Shown here: positions 34,302-44,819 of the stretch, piece after piece
Layout of the letters: the number at the start of each line of letters is the position of its first letter
Numbering within the stretch: the stretch's first letter is position 1
From: a virus
Virus record (IMG/VR): IMGVR_UViG_3300023179_007063
Location: 33,088-97,087 of that record
Length of the DNA stretch: 64,000 bases
Reading direction: 5' to 3' (one strand)
Position numbers and translations under genes: made by a program
Notes under the pieces: generated by a model
Told to the model about the DNA's origin: nothing
The model's input: only the letters and a program-made list of their open reading frames with translations
Database searches by the model: none

Positions 34302-36338
34302 ATGGCTGAACCCCCAAAGGCACAAGAAGCTGCAAACGTCCTAAAGCTTGACCCAAACTCTGGGAAGCTCGTCTTGACAGACGAGGCTCGGGGAATATTC
34401 ATCAAGCGGACAAAAGAAGCTCTGTCGACAGGTGACATCAATTTGGGATTTCCGTGTATGCCACCGATCCCTGTCTTCGATAAGGCAAAAGATCTCGACT
34501 TGGCTGACAAAGAAAAATACCCTGATTTCCATAAATTCTGGATCGATGGAATGTATACTTCCGTTGCCCGGGCTCTCAACGTTCAGTCACAGTTTCAGAT
34601 ACCCGTATTTGACCCTATAGCATTGGGGCTTAAGCTAGGTCTACCTGCACCTCTACCAGATTTAAATCTGGTATCTGTGGCCGCATCATTTGCAGCTCCT
34701 ATTCCTATGGCGCTTCAATTGCTGAAGATAAAACCGCTGGACTTTCCAAATATGATACCGAAAGTCACGGGTCTAGTAATTCCTAAGCCGCCGAGCATCG
34801 CTCTAGACTGGCAGCTTCCTAACATTTCATTTGCGCCCTTTGGAGCACTCGATATACAGCTTGCTCTGGCGACAGGACTGCCTTCGGCATTCTTGGGTCT
34901 AGTCGCGGGTCTGGCCAAGCCAGACTTCTGGCTAAAGTTCACGATACCAGGACTTTTTGAACTATCTTGTCAGACGATGTCAAAGCCGTTTATGTCAGCT
35001 TATGAGTCATCTCCGTCGTCTTCTCCTCCCATAACAGCTTTTGCAGCGGCAAAAGCAATGGGATCAGTCACAGCAGACTGTGCTGCTTTCGCAGGCACAT
35101 CTTCTGTCATAGGCGCTGGAATTGTTGTTGATAAGGAAGCAGAATCTAAGGGTTATAAACAGAAGAAACAAGAGCGGTCTCCCGATTTGGTAGCAGAAGC
35201 AGCACTTCACAATCTGTTGCCTTTTGATCCTGATGAAGGCTCAGGAGCCAAGTGGGTGTTCAAAGACACTAATAGAAAATTCTGGTTTGGGGATCCCATT
35301 ACAGTCGACTATCTCTATGCTCTGGCTGATTACATGAAGTCGCAAAGCTTCGAAGTACCTGACTACGTCCTTGAAATTGGAAACATATCAGGATTAGATG
35401 ACGACTGGATAAACTCGGAGGGCTCAAAGATAAAGGGTAAGGGATGGAGATACTGCCACTCCACAGAAACAACAAATCCGAGAGTGAGGCACGGTCTCTA
35501 TAAGTCAGGGCCTCCGATCACTACGACATTTTCTGCACACGCAGGTGCGTCTTTCGACATGGCTTACCCGATGAGAGACGGCAACACAAGAATAACAGGA
35601 ATGAATCCCAACTCAAGATACTTGACAAGAGAGCATGCAGAGCTCGAGACAACCTTTTTGTCGTCAGGCGCAGTGAAGAAAGAGACACTAGCATCTAGCA
35701 ACAAGACTAGAGACGCTAACGTGTATAGGCCTGACGCCGCCGGAGCGAATAAAGACGGACCGCTTACTGAAGCTTCTGATTTTAATGCAAAGCTTCATTG
35801 GGTGTCTCCTGGTTGGAAGGCAGACTACTACGACAGAGAAGTCATATATGAGCTCGTCAAGTGGTCTAGAAAATACTTCATAGATCTTGCGGAGAGTGGA
35901 AAAGTTGAAATATCGGCAAATGACAAGGTGATGCCGACACCCATTCAACAACGCAAGCCAGGATCGAAGATCAACTATAGGTCAATTCTTAACTCTTTTT
36001 CGATGGGACCGTGTGTAAGAGCAAAGATGGTCGACTGGGCTAATAAAAATAGGGCAAAAGATCCCGAAAAAGACGCTGTGCTAGGACTCATTGCGCCACA
36101 GTCGGCCCACGAGGACCACATCCACGTTAGACTAACAAGAAGCAGGTTAAACCCAGACAAGACAGCAGAGACAGGTAAAAACCACTACTTGCTTCTAGTA
36201 AACACAGACGCATACTACGGCAATACTAAAGACTTAGAAAAATACCCGGACAGAGCTATTTTTGCAGGTCATCCTGTAGAAGAGAGAGACATAGCAGATC
36301 CTGCCGATCCTGCTAAAAAACTATGGGTCCGCATTTGA
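34302..36338 (+). CDS. baseplate hub protein with murein endopeptidase (LAS/M74-like) domain
   Basis: The 678-aa protein has an N-terminal Pro/Leu-rich structural part (residues ~1-290) and a C-terminal metallopeptidase. Zinc ligands of the LAS group are visible: FSAHAGASFDMAYPM (His and Asp, about 415-421) and AHEDHIHVRLTR (the H-x-H motif, about 610). The 'HEDH.HVR' form is the signature of MepA-type penicillin-insensitive endopeptidases (M74), which cut peptide crosslinks in peptidoglycan. It replaces the lysozyme domain that T4 carries on gp5 and probably clears the cell wall during injection. The adjacent gp5-like spike lacks such a domain. Confidence 0.75.
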   Translation: MAEPPKAQEAANVLKLDPNSGKLVLTDEARGIFIKRTKEALSTGDINLGFPCMPPIPVFDKAKDLDLADKEKYPDFHKFWIDGMYTSVARALNVQSQFQIPVFDPIALGLKLGLPAPLPDLNLVSVAASFAAPIPMALQLLKIKPLDFPNMIPKVTGLVIPKPPSIALDWQLPNISFAPFGALDIQLALATGLPSAFLGLVAGLAKPDFWLKFTIPGLFELSCQTMSKPFMSAYESSPSSSPPITAFAAAKAMGSVTADCAAFAGTSSVIGAGIVVDKEAESKGYKQKKQERSPDLVAEAALHNLLPFDPDEGSGAKWVFKDTNRKFWFGDPITVDYLYALADYMKSQSFEVPDYVLEIGNISGLDDDWINSEGSKIKGKGWRYCHSTETTNPRVRHGLYKSGPPITTTFSAHAGASFDMAYPMRDGNTRITGMNPNSRYLTREHAELETTFLSSGAVKKETLASSNKTRDANVYRPDAAGANKDGPLTEASDFNAKLHWVSPGWKADYYDREVIYELVKWSRKYFIDLAESGKVEISANDKVMPTPIQQRKPGSKINYRSILNSFSMGPCVRAKMVDWANKNRAKDPEKDAVLGLIAPQSAHEDHIHVRLTRSRLNPDKTAETGKNHYLLLVNTDAYYGNTKDLEKYPDRAIFAGHPVEERDIADPADPAKKLWVRI

Positions 36339-36359
36339 CGAACACGCTACTTAACGTCA

Positions 36360-36830
36360 ATGGGATCGATCAGCTTCAAGAGCGTCGGTAAGACGAGACA
36401 GATCACAGCAGCAGAAGCTGTTGCCACGTCGAAGATCCCCTTTGGAATAAAGACGCCTGTAGCTCTCGGAACAAATTCTGAGGGAATATTCTCCATGAAC
36501 TACAGTCTGGAGGATCAGTTTGCAGACAACCTCAGAAACTTGTTACTGACCAACTGGGGAGAGCGTCTCGGACAATACAAATTTGGAGCAAATCTTCGAC
36601 CTATCACAACAGAGTTAGTATCACAAGACAGCTTCGATGCAGAAGCCATTAGTAGAATAAAGACTGCTGTTGAGACATGGATGCCCTTCATCGATCTCGA
36701 AGACTTCATGTCAGAAACAGACAGGACGGAAAACGCTAGCACGGCTGTAATTAAAGTCAGCATCACGTACACGATACCTGCGCTTCAGACAGGGAAAAAG
36801 CGTCTTCAGATCGTCTTGTATGCAGTCTGA
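36360..36830 (+). CDS. 25: baseplate wedge protein, gp25-like
   Basis: The 156-aa protein matches the gp25/GpW family: MNYSLEDQFADNLRNLLLTN, followed by WGERLGQYKFGANLRPITTE, which contains the conserved 'N...T..GE......FG..L..' core. A C-terminal beta hairpin (AVIKVSITYTIP ... LQIVLYAV) is as in the family. In contractile-tail phages gp25 links the wedge to the tail tube and sheath. Its position between the hub gene and the gp6-like gene fits. Confidence 0.88.
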   Translation: MGSISFKSVGKTRQITAAEAVATSKIPFGIKTPVALGTNSEGIFSMNYSLEDQFADNLRNLLLTNWGERLGQYKFGANLRPITTELVSQDSFDAEAISRIKTAVETWMPFIDLEDFMSETDRTENASTAVIKVSITYTIPALQTGKKRLQIVLYAV

Positions 36831-36861
36831 CACGACGGTCGTAAGATAGTTAGGTGAGAAG

Positions 36862-38745
36862 ATGGCAATCATTAACAATCCACAAGCACTGAAGTCGGTC
36901 AGGCAACGGAACTACCTCGCAAGAGACTTCGACTCTCTTCGTGCAGTGATACTCGACTACGCACGTCAGTACTATCCTGACAGAATACAGGACTTCTCTG
37001 ACGCATCGCTCGGTGGTCTCTTTCTTGACATGGCTGCTTACGTTGGAGACAACCTCTCATTCTACCTAGATCACTTGTATTCAGAGCTCAACTACGACAC
37101 GGCTGTAGAGACTAAAAACATAGAGCGAGCCATAGCTAATGCAGGAATAAAGGTGGTGGGTGCCTCTGCATCTCTAGTCAACATCGACTTCTACATCGAA
37201 GTACCTGCCTCAGCATCAGACCCAACTAATCCTGACTTCAACTTGCTGCCTACAATAGCTGCAGGTACGACAGTTAGATCTGACAGCGGGATACTCTTCA
37301 CTCTTCTGCAGAATGCAGCATTCTGGAGATATGACGAAGCAGGAAATATTGTCCTCGGTAGCAACGTGACGAAGTCGACAGGGAGAAGAACTGGGGGTAA
37401 TATTGCTACTTACATCCTCAAGAAGTCCGGACCTGACACACTCTGCACAAGTGGCAACCTTACGACAGAATCTTTCTCAGTCGGTGTGTTCATACCATAC
37501 AGAAAGATAGTCCTGTCACAACCCGACATCACACAGGTGATAAGTGTAACAGACGGGTACGGAAACACATATTACGAAGTCGGAAGTCTATCACACGACG
37601 TCGTGTATAAGAGTGTTCTAAACACAAATACGTCGGACTCGAGTCTAGTTCAGAACGTAATTAAAGTAGTACCAGCTCCATACAGATATCTGCGAGACGT
37701 CTCTCTGCAGACACGAAACACAACACTGACTTTTGGCGGTGGATCCGCTGAGGACATACAAGACGACATAATTCCTGACCCATCACAGTTCGCTATTCCG
37801 CTGCCCTATGGCAACGCTTTCTCTAGGATTGGAATCAATCCATCGACTCTTTTGAAGACTACGACGCTTGGCACTGCAGCTTCCAATACGATGCTGAATA
37901 TCACGTATCGATACGGCGGCGGGCTCAGTCACAACGTGTCACCCGGATCGATTCGAACGATAGTAGGTCTAGACATGTCTTTCCCCACAAACCCATCTGC
38001 TGCCTTACAAGTACAAGTTCGAAACACGATCGAAGCATACAATGCCGCGGCAGCTGTAGGCGGAGAGGATGCCCCAACTTCAGATGAACTCTTGGCACTC
38101 ATCCCGGGAATGAAACATACACAGGAGAGAGTCGTGACCAAGGAAGATCTTCTAGCACGTGTGTACACGATGCCGAGCAACTTTGGAAGAGTCTTCAGAG
38201 CTGCTATCATGAGAAACGAGAACAATCCGCTAGCTATTCGATTGGCAATTGCCTCAAGAGATGAAAATAGCAAGTTGATTATCTCACCAAATACACTCAA
38301 GAACAACTTGAGGACATATCTCAACTCTTATAGAATGGTCTCCGATGCGATAGACGTTGAAGACGCAAAGATAGTTAATCTGCAGCTCTACTTCAAGATA
38401 GTGTCGGATCCTTCACTCAATAAGAGTACACTTATCTTCAACATCATCGGAGATCTAAAGAGTCAGTTCAATATAAAGAACTTTCAGATAAACCAGCCGA
38501 TCATCATCTCTGACATTATAAGCACCATCTTTGCTCGTCAAGGCGTTCTAGCTGTTGATAGAGTAGAGTTTAAAAACTTGTTCGGCCTGAATTCTGCGAT
38601 AAAGAACAACAAGAAATACTCAGACGTGATATTCGACCCGAAGTCGAACACAAGAAATTCGATATTGTACCCACCGGACGGCGGAATATTTGAGATAAGA
38701 TTCCCAGACATTGACATAATCGGAGAGGCAGTATCAGATGTATAA
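36862..38745 (+). CDS. 6: baseplate wedge protein, gp6-like (baseplate J family)
   Basis: The 627-aa protein opens with YLARDFDSLRAVILDYARQY and SDASLGGLFLDMAAYVGDNL, the N-terminal signature of gp6/baseplate J proteins ('D......A.......D......G..L....A.')). It continues with NYDTAVETKNIERAIANAG and a C-terminal region rich in short repeats (VFRAAIMRNENNPLAIRLA, IISDIISTIFARQGVLAVD) typical of the family. It would form the baseplate ring with gp25. The stop overlaps the next ATG by 8 bases. Confidence 0.88.
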   Translation: MAIINNPQALKSVRQRNYLARDFDSLRAVILDYARQYYPDRIQDFSDASLGGLFLDMAAYVGDNLSFYLDHLYSELNYDTAVETKNIERAIANAGIKVVGASASLVNIDFYIEVPASASDPTNPDFNLLPTIAAGTTVRSDSGILFTLLQNAAFWRYDEAGNIVLGSNVTKSTGRRTGGNIATYILKKSGPDTLCTSGNLTTESFSVGVFIPYRKIVLSQPDITQVISVTDGYGNTYYEVGSLSHDVVYKSVLNTNTSDSSLVQNVIKVVPAPYRYLRDVSLQTRNTTLTFGGGSAEDIQDDIIPDPSQFAIPLPYGNAFSRIGINPSTLLKTTTLGTAASNTMLNITYRYGGGLSHNVSPGSIRTIVGLDMSFPTNPSAALQVQVRNTIEAYNAAAAVGGEDAPTSDELLALIPGMKHTQERVVTKEDLLARVYTMPSNFGRVFRAAIMRNENNPLAIRLAIASRDENSKLIISPNTLKNNLRTYLNSYRMVSDAIDVEDAKIVNLQLYFKIVSDPSLNKSTLIFNIIGDLKSQFNIKNFQINQPIIISDIISTIFARQGVLAVDRVEFKNLFGLNSAIKNNKKYSDVIFDPKSNTRNSILYPPDGGIFEIRFPDIDIIGEAVSDV

Positions 38746-40234
38746 GGTCGCCAAGTCTGACAAAGACACGTACATAACCAGCAAGTACATTCAAAAGAAG
38801 TTAGTGACCGGAAGTAATGTCGGAATAGCTGCCTCTCTTGACCTCTACAAGCTCTATGGCAACACATACACAGGCAACACACCTAACACTGAACTTTCAC
38901 GTCTTCTAATCCATTTTGATCTCAAAGAGCTAAAGAACTTGCACGCCGAGAACAAAATAGACGTCTCAGACAGCAGCTTCTGGTGTAAACTTTCTCTCAA
39001 AGACGTGTACGCTGGTCAGACTACACCCTCTAACTTCAAAGTGAGTGTGTTTCCTCTGTCTGCTTCCTTCAATGAAGGCGTCGGAAAAGACGTTGTCTAT
39101 TACACAGATAGAGACGTCGCTAACTGGAAATACTCTGACTACGGTGTCGAGTGGTATGGCGTAGGATGCACAGGTGACTGTCTAGACGACACACCAGGCG
39201 ACTACATCATCAAGTATAAGAGCCTTGGTTCAACTGAGTCGACACAGACTTTTAAGACAGGTGCAGAAGACCTATTAGTTGACGTCACGAAGATCGTATC
39301 GGCGACAGTCGTCGGAGTGCTACCAGACAGCGGTTTTCGAGTGTCTCTGACTTCATCCCTGGAGTCAAATTCACAGACTTATTTCGTCAAGCGGTTTGGC
39401 AGTAGACACGCGTATAACACTCTCAAACATCCTCGATTGATCTATGGATTCGACGACTCTGTGAGCGACGACTCACAGAACTTGGTGTTTGACACAGACA
39501 GCAGTGTCAATCTATACAACTACGTCGCAGGAGAATCAGCTAACATAGTGTCTGCATCCTACGACATAGTCGGCTCTGATTCTTTGCTTCTAAAATTGGT
39601 AACAAGTATATCAGGCGGATTTTACGAAGATTACTTCACGGGTTCCCAGCTGACACTGGGAATAAATCCTGTAACAGGTGTGTACACAGCAACTGTCAAT
39701 GTGCCCTCCGACGACCCTGACATAGCGCAGAAGCTGGAGATGAGCGGATCTGTTAGTTTTACTCCCTATTGGAAGTCACTCGATGACAGCGTGTGTTATG
39801 CAACGGGCAGCACTCTAACATTTCGGCGGCCCGAGCGTACTTCTAAATCAAGCAAGAGCAGGTCCTATGTCGTCACAGTCACGGGTCTCAAATCGATAGA
39901 ACCAAAGAACAGTGAGACGTCCGTTAGGGTCAACATCTTCGATTATTCGAGCCCACTCATCCAGGTCGTGAGAGTCCCAGTCGAAATGCCGGGTATAGTC
40001 TTGAAGAACGTCTATTACAGCGTGAGGGACGTCTCTACAGGAGAGCAAGTGATACCATTCGACTTCGATAAGAACTCTACGAAAGTCTCTTCTGACTCTG
40101 ACGGCATGTTCTTCATACTCGACACCTCTGTATTGGAGCCAGGAAGGACTTATGTGATCGACGTCGCCGTCAAGATCAACGGAATGACTCAGAAGTTCGT
40201 CGATTGTTCACCCACTTTTAGGGTCGAGGAATAA
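38738..40234 (+). CDS. virion structural protein with DNRLRE/CBM-like fold
   Basis: The 498-aa protein begins MYKVAKSDKDTYITSKYI, and 'DTYI....' followed by SRLLIHFDLKELKNL and SSFWCKLSLKDVYAG is the pattern of DNRLRE-type beta-sandwich domains. A second half of Ig- or fibronectin-like composition runs from about 290 (NLVFDTDSSVNLYNY, SGSVSFTPYWKSLDDSV). It sits among baseplate genes and probably forms an outer baseplate or tail-fibre attachment part. The fold call is by eye. Confidence 0.6.
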   Translation: MYKVAKSDKDTYITSKYIQKKLVTGSNVGIAASLDLYKLYGNTYTGNTPNTELSRLLIHFDLKELKNLHAENKIDVSDSSFWCKLSLKDVYAGQTTPSNFKVSVFPLSASFNEGVGKDVVYYTDRDVANWKYSDYGVEWYGVGCTGDCLDDTPGDYIIKYKSLGSTESTQTFKTGAEDLLVDVTKIVSATVVGVLPDSGFRVSLTSSLESNSQTYFVKRFGSRHAYNTLKHPRLIYGFDDSVSDDSQNLVFDTDSSVNLYNYVAGESANIVSASYDIVGSDSLLLKLVTSISGGFYEDYFTGSQLTLGINPVTGVYTATVNVPSDDPDIAQKLEMSGSVSFTPYWKSLDDSVCYATGSTLTFRRPERTSKSSKSRSYVVTVTGLKSIEPKNSETSVRVNIFDYSSPLIQVVRVPVEMPGIVLKNVYYSVRDVSTGEQVIPFDFDKNSTKVSSDSDGMFFILDTSVLEPGRTYVIDVAVKINGMTQKFVDCSPTFRVEE

Positions 40235-40237
40235 GGA

Positions 40238-43200
40238 ATGTCTGTAAGATCAACCTATCCATACATACAATCTTACATAAAGTCTGCTCGATTTGATGCC
40301 AAACCTGTCAGGCTGACGGGCATCGACGCCGGTCCCATATCACCAGAAGACACACGCGGACTCTTTAAGTACGATCCGCTCAGCTTCCCACTTAGAAATA
40401 CGCAGCAACTGAATCTCGACTGGTCGAGATTCGAGAACCACACGTTCTTCTCTTCAGCAGAAGTCAAGGTAAACGAGGCGTTCAATGCAATTATCAACGG
40501 CTATCCTTTCGATGGTACAAAACTCGAAGTTGAGCAGTTCCTGGACAAGCTATCGGGGTTTGATAAGTACGTTTACGACAATTTTCCCAGATGGAAGGGA
40601 GCTCTAGCATTCTCAGGGACAGCAGCTGGGGAAGACCCAGCGTCTGGATATGCAGCGGGCCTAGGTAACTGGATATCAGTCAAAGACTCAGCAGGATTCT
40701 TGTATCCTGACCTGGCGAAGAACTCTTCTGGGGACTCGATCCTCAATCCCGACGCTGACACTTCTTTCACAATAGAGGCACAGGTCTTCTTGCCGCAAAT
40801 CAGCAACGGCACACAGGTCATCTTCCAGAAGTCTTCGACACAGAAAGAAGGATTGTCTGTCCATCTTCAGCCCTCGTCTTCTGACGATGTGACAGCTGTA
40901 TTCAGCGTATCGTCAGGTTCATTTCAAAACAGCGTGTCAGCTAACCTCAAGAAGGGAGAGTACAACCACATTTGTGTGTCTCTCAACAAGTCTGACGCAA
41001 GAGAGCACGTTCTTCAGTTCTTTGTCAATGAAAATTTAGTAGCTACGAGCAAGAATAGCATAGAATTTGGGAAACTAAACATTGATACAGCTGAATTTCT
41101 GATAGGTTCCGGGACAGCATTCTTCTCGAACAAGACGCTCGTCACACCGACACAGACTTTCAGCGGCACTCTCGATGAACTAAGAGTATTTCACTCGCTT
41201 CGCGATGCAAAGACACAAAAGCTGTATGCAGCCAAGGGACTATATTCGACCCCCGACCTGAAGCTGTACTACAGGTTTAACGAGCCTCAAGGAAAATTGT
41301 CATCTGATCCGAATGACGATGTCAATAGAATAGTTCTTGACAGCAGTGGAAATGCTCTCCATTCTGTTGTCAATAACTTTACTTCGAGCCTCAGGATAGA
41401 CGCATCAAAAGACGTTCTAAACCCAGTCACACACGAGAGGGAAGAATTCACGGTAATTCTATTCCCGGCATACACAGATGTGCTAGATCTGAACGCAACG
41501 CTCCTCACCAGTGCATCTACGTATGACCGGTCAAACCCAAACTTAATTATCAACCTTGTTCCAAAGCACTATCTTCTCGAGGGAGCTTTCCAGGACGGAA
41601 CAAACACTGAGTTGGGAAACTATGGAGCTGCATACTCAGGAGACGGAATACCTGGTCAGGGCGTCAAGGGTACGGGCCAGATAATCTTGTCGTTTCTCTA
41701 CATCTGGGCTAAGTTCTTCGATGACATCAAGATGTATGTTGATTCTTTCAGCACACTGAGAACTGTCGACTACGAGACGAACGAGACGATTCCCGACAAT
41801 TTCTTAGACGATCTCATAAGAGAGAGTGGCTTCTATTTGCCACCGTTCTTCGCACACGCTTCAGTGGCTCAGTACATAGAAGGTGAGGACTATGCAGGAG
41901 TCGACTATGCGACGACACCGCTTAAGAAGATACACTCTGCTCTCTTAAGAAGAGTGCTTGTCAACCTACCTGACGTTGTTCGGTCAAAGGGAACTCAGCA
42001 CAGCATACGGTCGTTTCTTCGGTCTGTAGGCATCGATCCTGACAACAGCCTGAAGATCAGAGAATACGGTGGACCTACAGTCAAACAGCTCTCTACAGCG
42101 AGGTCCAAAAAGATGGTGACCGATGCCATGCTAGACTTTGTGACATCGAGCGTCGCGATCTCAAATCCCCTGTCAGCCTCTAGAGTAGAGCCTGGTTTCC
42201 CTAGACCGACAGGAAATTTCTTATATAGAAATGGCAACATCGTCGGAACTAGCGATGCATCAGACGGGCTTCTTACATCTGGTTCTTGGGCACTAGAGGG
42301 TGTCTTTAGAATACCCCCGCAGAAGACGTTTCAGATAACAGACGTCAACAACTACCAGTCTCTCATGAGAATGATAGTCACCGGTTCAACGGTCGCTAGC
42401 TCACCAGGCTTGGTGGCTAACATCATCGCAACACCAAGAATTGAGTTTGGTGCCACTCCTGCACGCGTATTAGCTTATCTACGGCCCGGAACAGCAACAA
42501 ATTCTCCGCTGCTCAAGATGAGCTTAGACATGGAAGGAAGCGGTCTGTTTGGCGGTGACAAGTGGTACGTTTCGATCGGCTGTCAACGCAATGATGCTTC
42601 ACAATCAGTTGTGTCCTCTTCGTACTTCTTGAGAGTTGCGTCACTCGACAACACAATACAGAATAAGCTATACCAGACGTCGTCCTTCTTCTTGGAAAAT
42701 CCTCTAGGAGAGGATAACGTCTTCAGAAAATCGAGTACGACACACAACGCTTCAGGATCTTATGTAGTCTTAGGAAAGAATCAGACCGTTCCTGGAGGAC
42801 TCAGTGTAAGTGGGTACAAGTTCTTGAATGACTATGACAGCGTACCAGACACAGCGAGAGTGAGAGATTTCATTGGTAGAGCATCTAACATCAAATTCTG
42901 GTCGAAGCATCTGGAAGACAGCGAGTGGAAAGAGCATGCAAAGAATTACAGATCGACGGGTGTCGATAATCCTCTCACTAACTACAGTTTCGTGAACGTA
43001 AAGAGCGGATCTTTTGAAAAGCTTAGAATGAATGCAATATCGAAGCAAGAAGTTCTGTCAGCTGATGCGTCGGGTAGGATAGAGCTCGTCGACTACAGTC
43101 TCAACAACAACTTCATCCATGCTTCCGGCTATGACTCTGGTTCGAACGTTTTGATGGGAGAGCAGTTCATCTTCACTCAGCTATCTACGACATTTGATGA

Positions 43201-43759
43201 AATTTCCTCCGACGATAAAGTGAGAATCAGAAGCTTCCTCAGCTTGGATGACGATATTCTCTCGGAAAATCCATGGTCTGTCCCAGCTCCGAGCTATTAT
43301 CACAGTCTCCAGATGAAGACACAAGTTCCGCAAGACGATACGAGGCTGTCGATAGAGTTCTCTCTCATCGACAGTCTCAATAACGACATTATCAACATGT
43401 TCTCTACATTCGATTCTCTCGCTTCTGCAATCGGAAATCCTGAGCTTGCGTTCTCGCCAGACTATCCGGCACTTGAGACAATGAGAGACATATACTTCAA
43501 CAGGCTGTCAGACAGAGTCTACTTCAAGAAGTTCTTAGAGTTCTACAGGTGGTTCGACATCTCTATATCTACCTTTATAGAGCAGCTGATGCCCGCCAAG
43601 ACGAAGTACAAAGGAACGAACTTCGTGATAGAGTCACACATGCTAGAGAGGCACAAGAAGCAGTACTTCCACAATGAGATGTACATGGGTGACAAGATGA
43701 TAGTCAATAACGATAACATCCTGCTGCAGCAGGTACAGACTACGCTGAAGAAGTACTAA
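40238..43759 (+). CDS. large baseplate/tail protein with LamG-like domain
   Basis: This 1173-aa protein is the largest in the window. Residues ~170-350 hold a concanavalin/LamG-like module: DADTSFTIEAQVFLPQIS, EYNHICVSLNK, ETFSGTLDELRVFHSLRD-like segment FSGTLDELRVFHSLRDAK. A second such region lies around 680-920 (GSWALEGVFRIPP, DFIGRASNIKFWSKHLED). The middle has RRVLVNLPDVVRSKGTQHSI and FLRSVGIDP, seen in phage tail proteins. The gene position suggests a wedge protein of the gp7/gp10 class, with glycan-binding modules. Confidence 0.62.
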   Translation: MSVRSTYPYIQSYIKSARFDAKPVRLTGIDAGPISPEDTRGLFKYDPLSFPLRNTQQLNLDWSRFENHTFFSSAEVKVNEAFNAIINGYPFDGTKLEVEQFLDKLSGFDKYVYDNFPRWKGALAFSGTAAGEDPASGYAAGLGNWISVKDSAGFLYPDLAKNSSGDSILNPDADTSFTIEAQVFLPQISNGTQVIFQKSSTQKEGLSVHLQPSSSDDVTAVFSVSSGSFQNSVSANLKKGEYNHICVSLNKSDAREHVLQFFVNENLVATSKNSIEFGKLNIDTAEFLIGSGTAFFSNKTLVTPTQTFSGTLDELRVFHSLRDAKTQKLYAAKGLYSTPDLKLYYRFNEPQGKLSSDPNDDVNRIVLDSSGNALHSVVNNFTSSLRIDASKDVLNPVTHEREEFTVILFPAYTDVLDLNATLLTSASTYDRSNPNLIINLVPKHYLLEGAFQDGTNTELGNYGAAYSGDGIPGQGVKGTGQIILSFLYIWAKFFDDIKMYVDSFSTLRTVDYETNETIPDNFLDDLIRESGFYLPPFFAHASVAQYIEGEDYAGVDYATTPLKKIHSALLRRVLVNLPDVVRSKGTQHSIRSFLRSVGIDPDNSLKIREYGGPTVKQLSTARSKKMVTDAMLDFVTSSVAISNPLSASRVEPGFPRPTGNFLYRNGNIVGTSDASDGLLTSGSWALEGVFRIPPQKTFQITDVNNYQSLMRMIVTGSTVASSPGLVANIIATPRIEFGATPARVLAYLRPGTATNSPLLKMSLDMEGSGLFGGDKWYVSIGCQRNDASQSVVSSSYFLRVASLDNTIQNKLYQTSSFFLENPLGEDNVFRKSSTTHNASGSYVVLGKNQTVPGGLSVSGYKFLNDYDSVPDTARVRDFIGRASNIKFWSKHLEDSEWKEHAKNYRSTGVDNPLTNYSFVNVKSGSFEKLRMNAISKQEVLSADASGRIELVDYSLNNNFIHASGYDSGSNVLMGEQFIFTQLSTTFDEISSDDKVRIRSFLSLDDDILSENPWSVPAPSYYHSLQMKTQVPQDDTRLSIEFSLIDSLNNDIINMFSTFDSLASAIGNPELAFSPDYPALETMRDIYFNRLSDRVYFKKFLEFYRWFDISISTFIEQLMPAKTKYKGTNFVIESHMLERHKKQYFHNEMYMGDKMIVNNDNILLQQVQTTLKKY

Positions 43760-43775
43760 CAAGACAGGTATAAAC

Positions 43776-44819
43776 ATGCAGCTTGCAAGTCTCCCGGCAG
43801 GAAACGACGACGTCTTTAGTAACATTGCAGCGACGCGCACCATTCAAAAGCTTTATTTTGAAGATCAAGGACAACCAAGCTTTGTCTCCGGAAGCGCGGA
43901 CCAGAACGAGAAGTCAAGAGTTGTGGGCTTATTTGCTCACGAAAGACTAAACAACAAACAGAGTCTATCTCAGGCGGCGAAGCAGCGGCAGTCTCTTCAT
44001 GCTTACATCGTTAGTGGAACTCTTAGACAGGCTGATCAATTTAGAAACGGAATAGAGATATCTTCTAACACTATCTGGAGTTCTGGACTTGTAAAGATGT
44101 GGTCGGGAGATCCTGGGCACATAATCAAAAGTCCGAACTCCTACGGGGTCGTGAATCTTGACATCGTGGATTCAGACAGCTTCAAAGAGATTGACACTTT
44201 CAATCCTGTCGAATTCATAAAAGCTCAAGCAGACGAAGCAGTCTTCTACCACTATCAACTCGCATTCACTTATCCAATTGTAACGAGTGACGTCAATCAG
44301 AGAGAGAACTCAATCTTCAACGGCATCATTGAAGCAATGCCGATAAGAGAGATCATATCATTCTTCTCGATCAACGTTCCCTTCGAGCCTAGAGGAGTTG
44401 TTGGAGACTTCGGTGGAGGTAACTACAGGAGGCTCAGCAACTCTACAGACCAAGTTCTAACAGTAGAAGAATTCAATCCATCGATTCGTAATAAAACGCC
44501 ATACGCTGATCTGCTCGACGACGTGACTGTCACGAAGAAAGACGCATATGGAAATTCTTACAAAGTACACCTCGGATATACGATGGGGTACTTCTCGCAA
44601 GACTACAACAAAACAACACCTTTCGTCGACGAAGTAAATCCGAGAGACCACACAAATACCGGCACCTACGCTGAAGACATGATAAGCGTCATAAGGAACA
44701 TGCCGCCAAAAGACAACTACGTTAGAGAAAAACAACGGGCATCTACTTCTGGTTTTGTGTATGATAGCACAATCAGGGGTACAGACTCTCTGGCATTCGG
44801 AGGCCTCACGTATACATGA
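43776..44819 (+). CDS. virion structural protein, 347 aa
   Basis: It starts MQLASLPAGNDDVFSNIAAT. No catalytic motif is seen. A conserved-looking core is SIFNGIIEAMPIREIISFFS and FEPRGVVGDFGGGNYRR, possibly a small baseplate domain. It is embedded in an unbroken run of structural genes and its stop overlaps the next ATG by 4 bases. A baseplate or neck component is the most likely role, but nothing specific can be named. Confidence 0.55.
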   Translation: MQLASLPAGNDDVFSNIAATRTIQKLYFEDQGQPSFVSGSADQNEKSRVVGLFAHERLNNKQSLSQAAKQRQSLHAYIVSGTLRQADQFRNGIEISSNTIWSSGLVKMWSGDPGHIIKSPNSYGVVNLDIVDSDSFKEIDTFNPVEFIKAQADEAVFYHYQLAFTYPIVTSDVNQRENSIFNGIIEAMPIREIISFFSINVPFEPRGVVGDFGGGNYRRLSNSTDQVLTVEEFNPSIRNKTPYADLLDDVTVTKKDAYGNSYKVHLGYTMGYFSQDYNKTTPFVDEVNPRDHTNTGTYAEDMISVIRNMPPKDNYVREKQRASTSGFVYDSTIRGTDSLAFGGLTYT

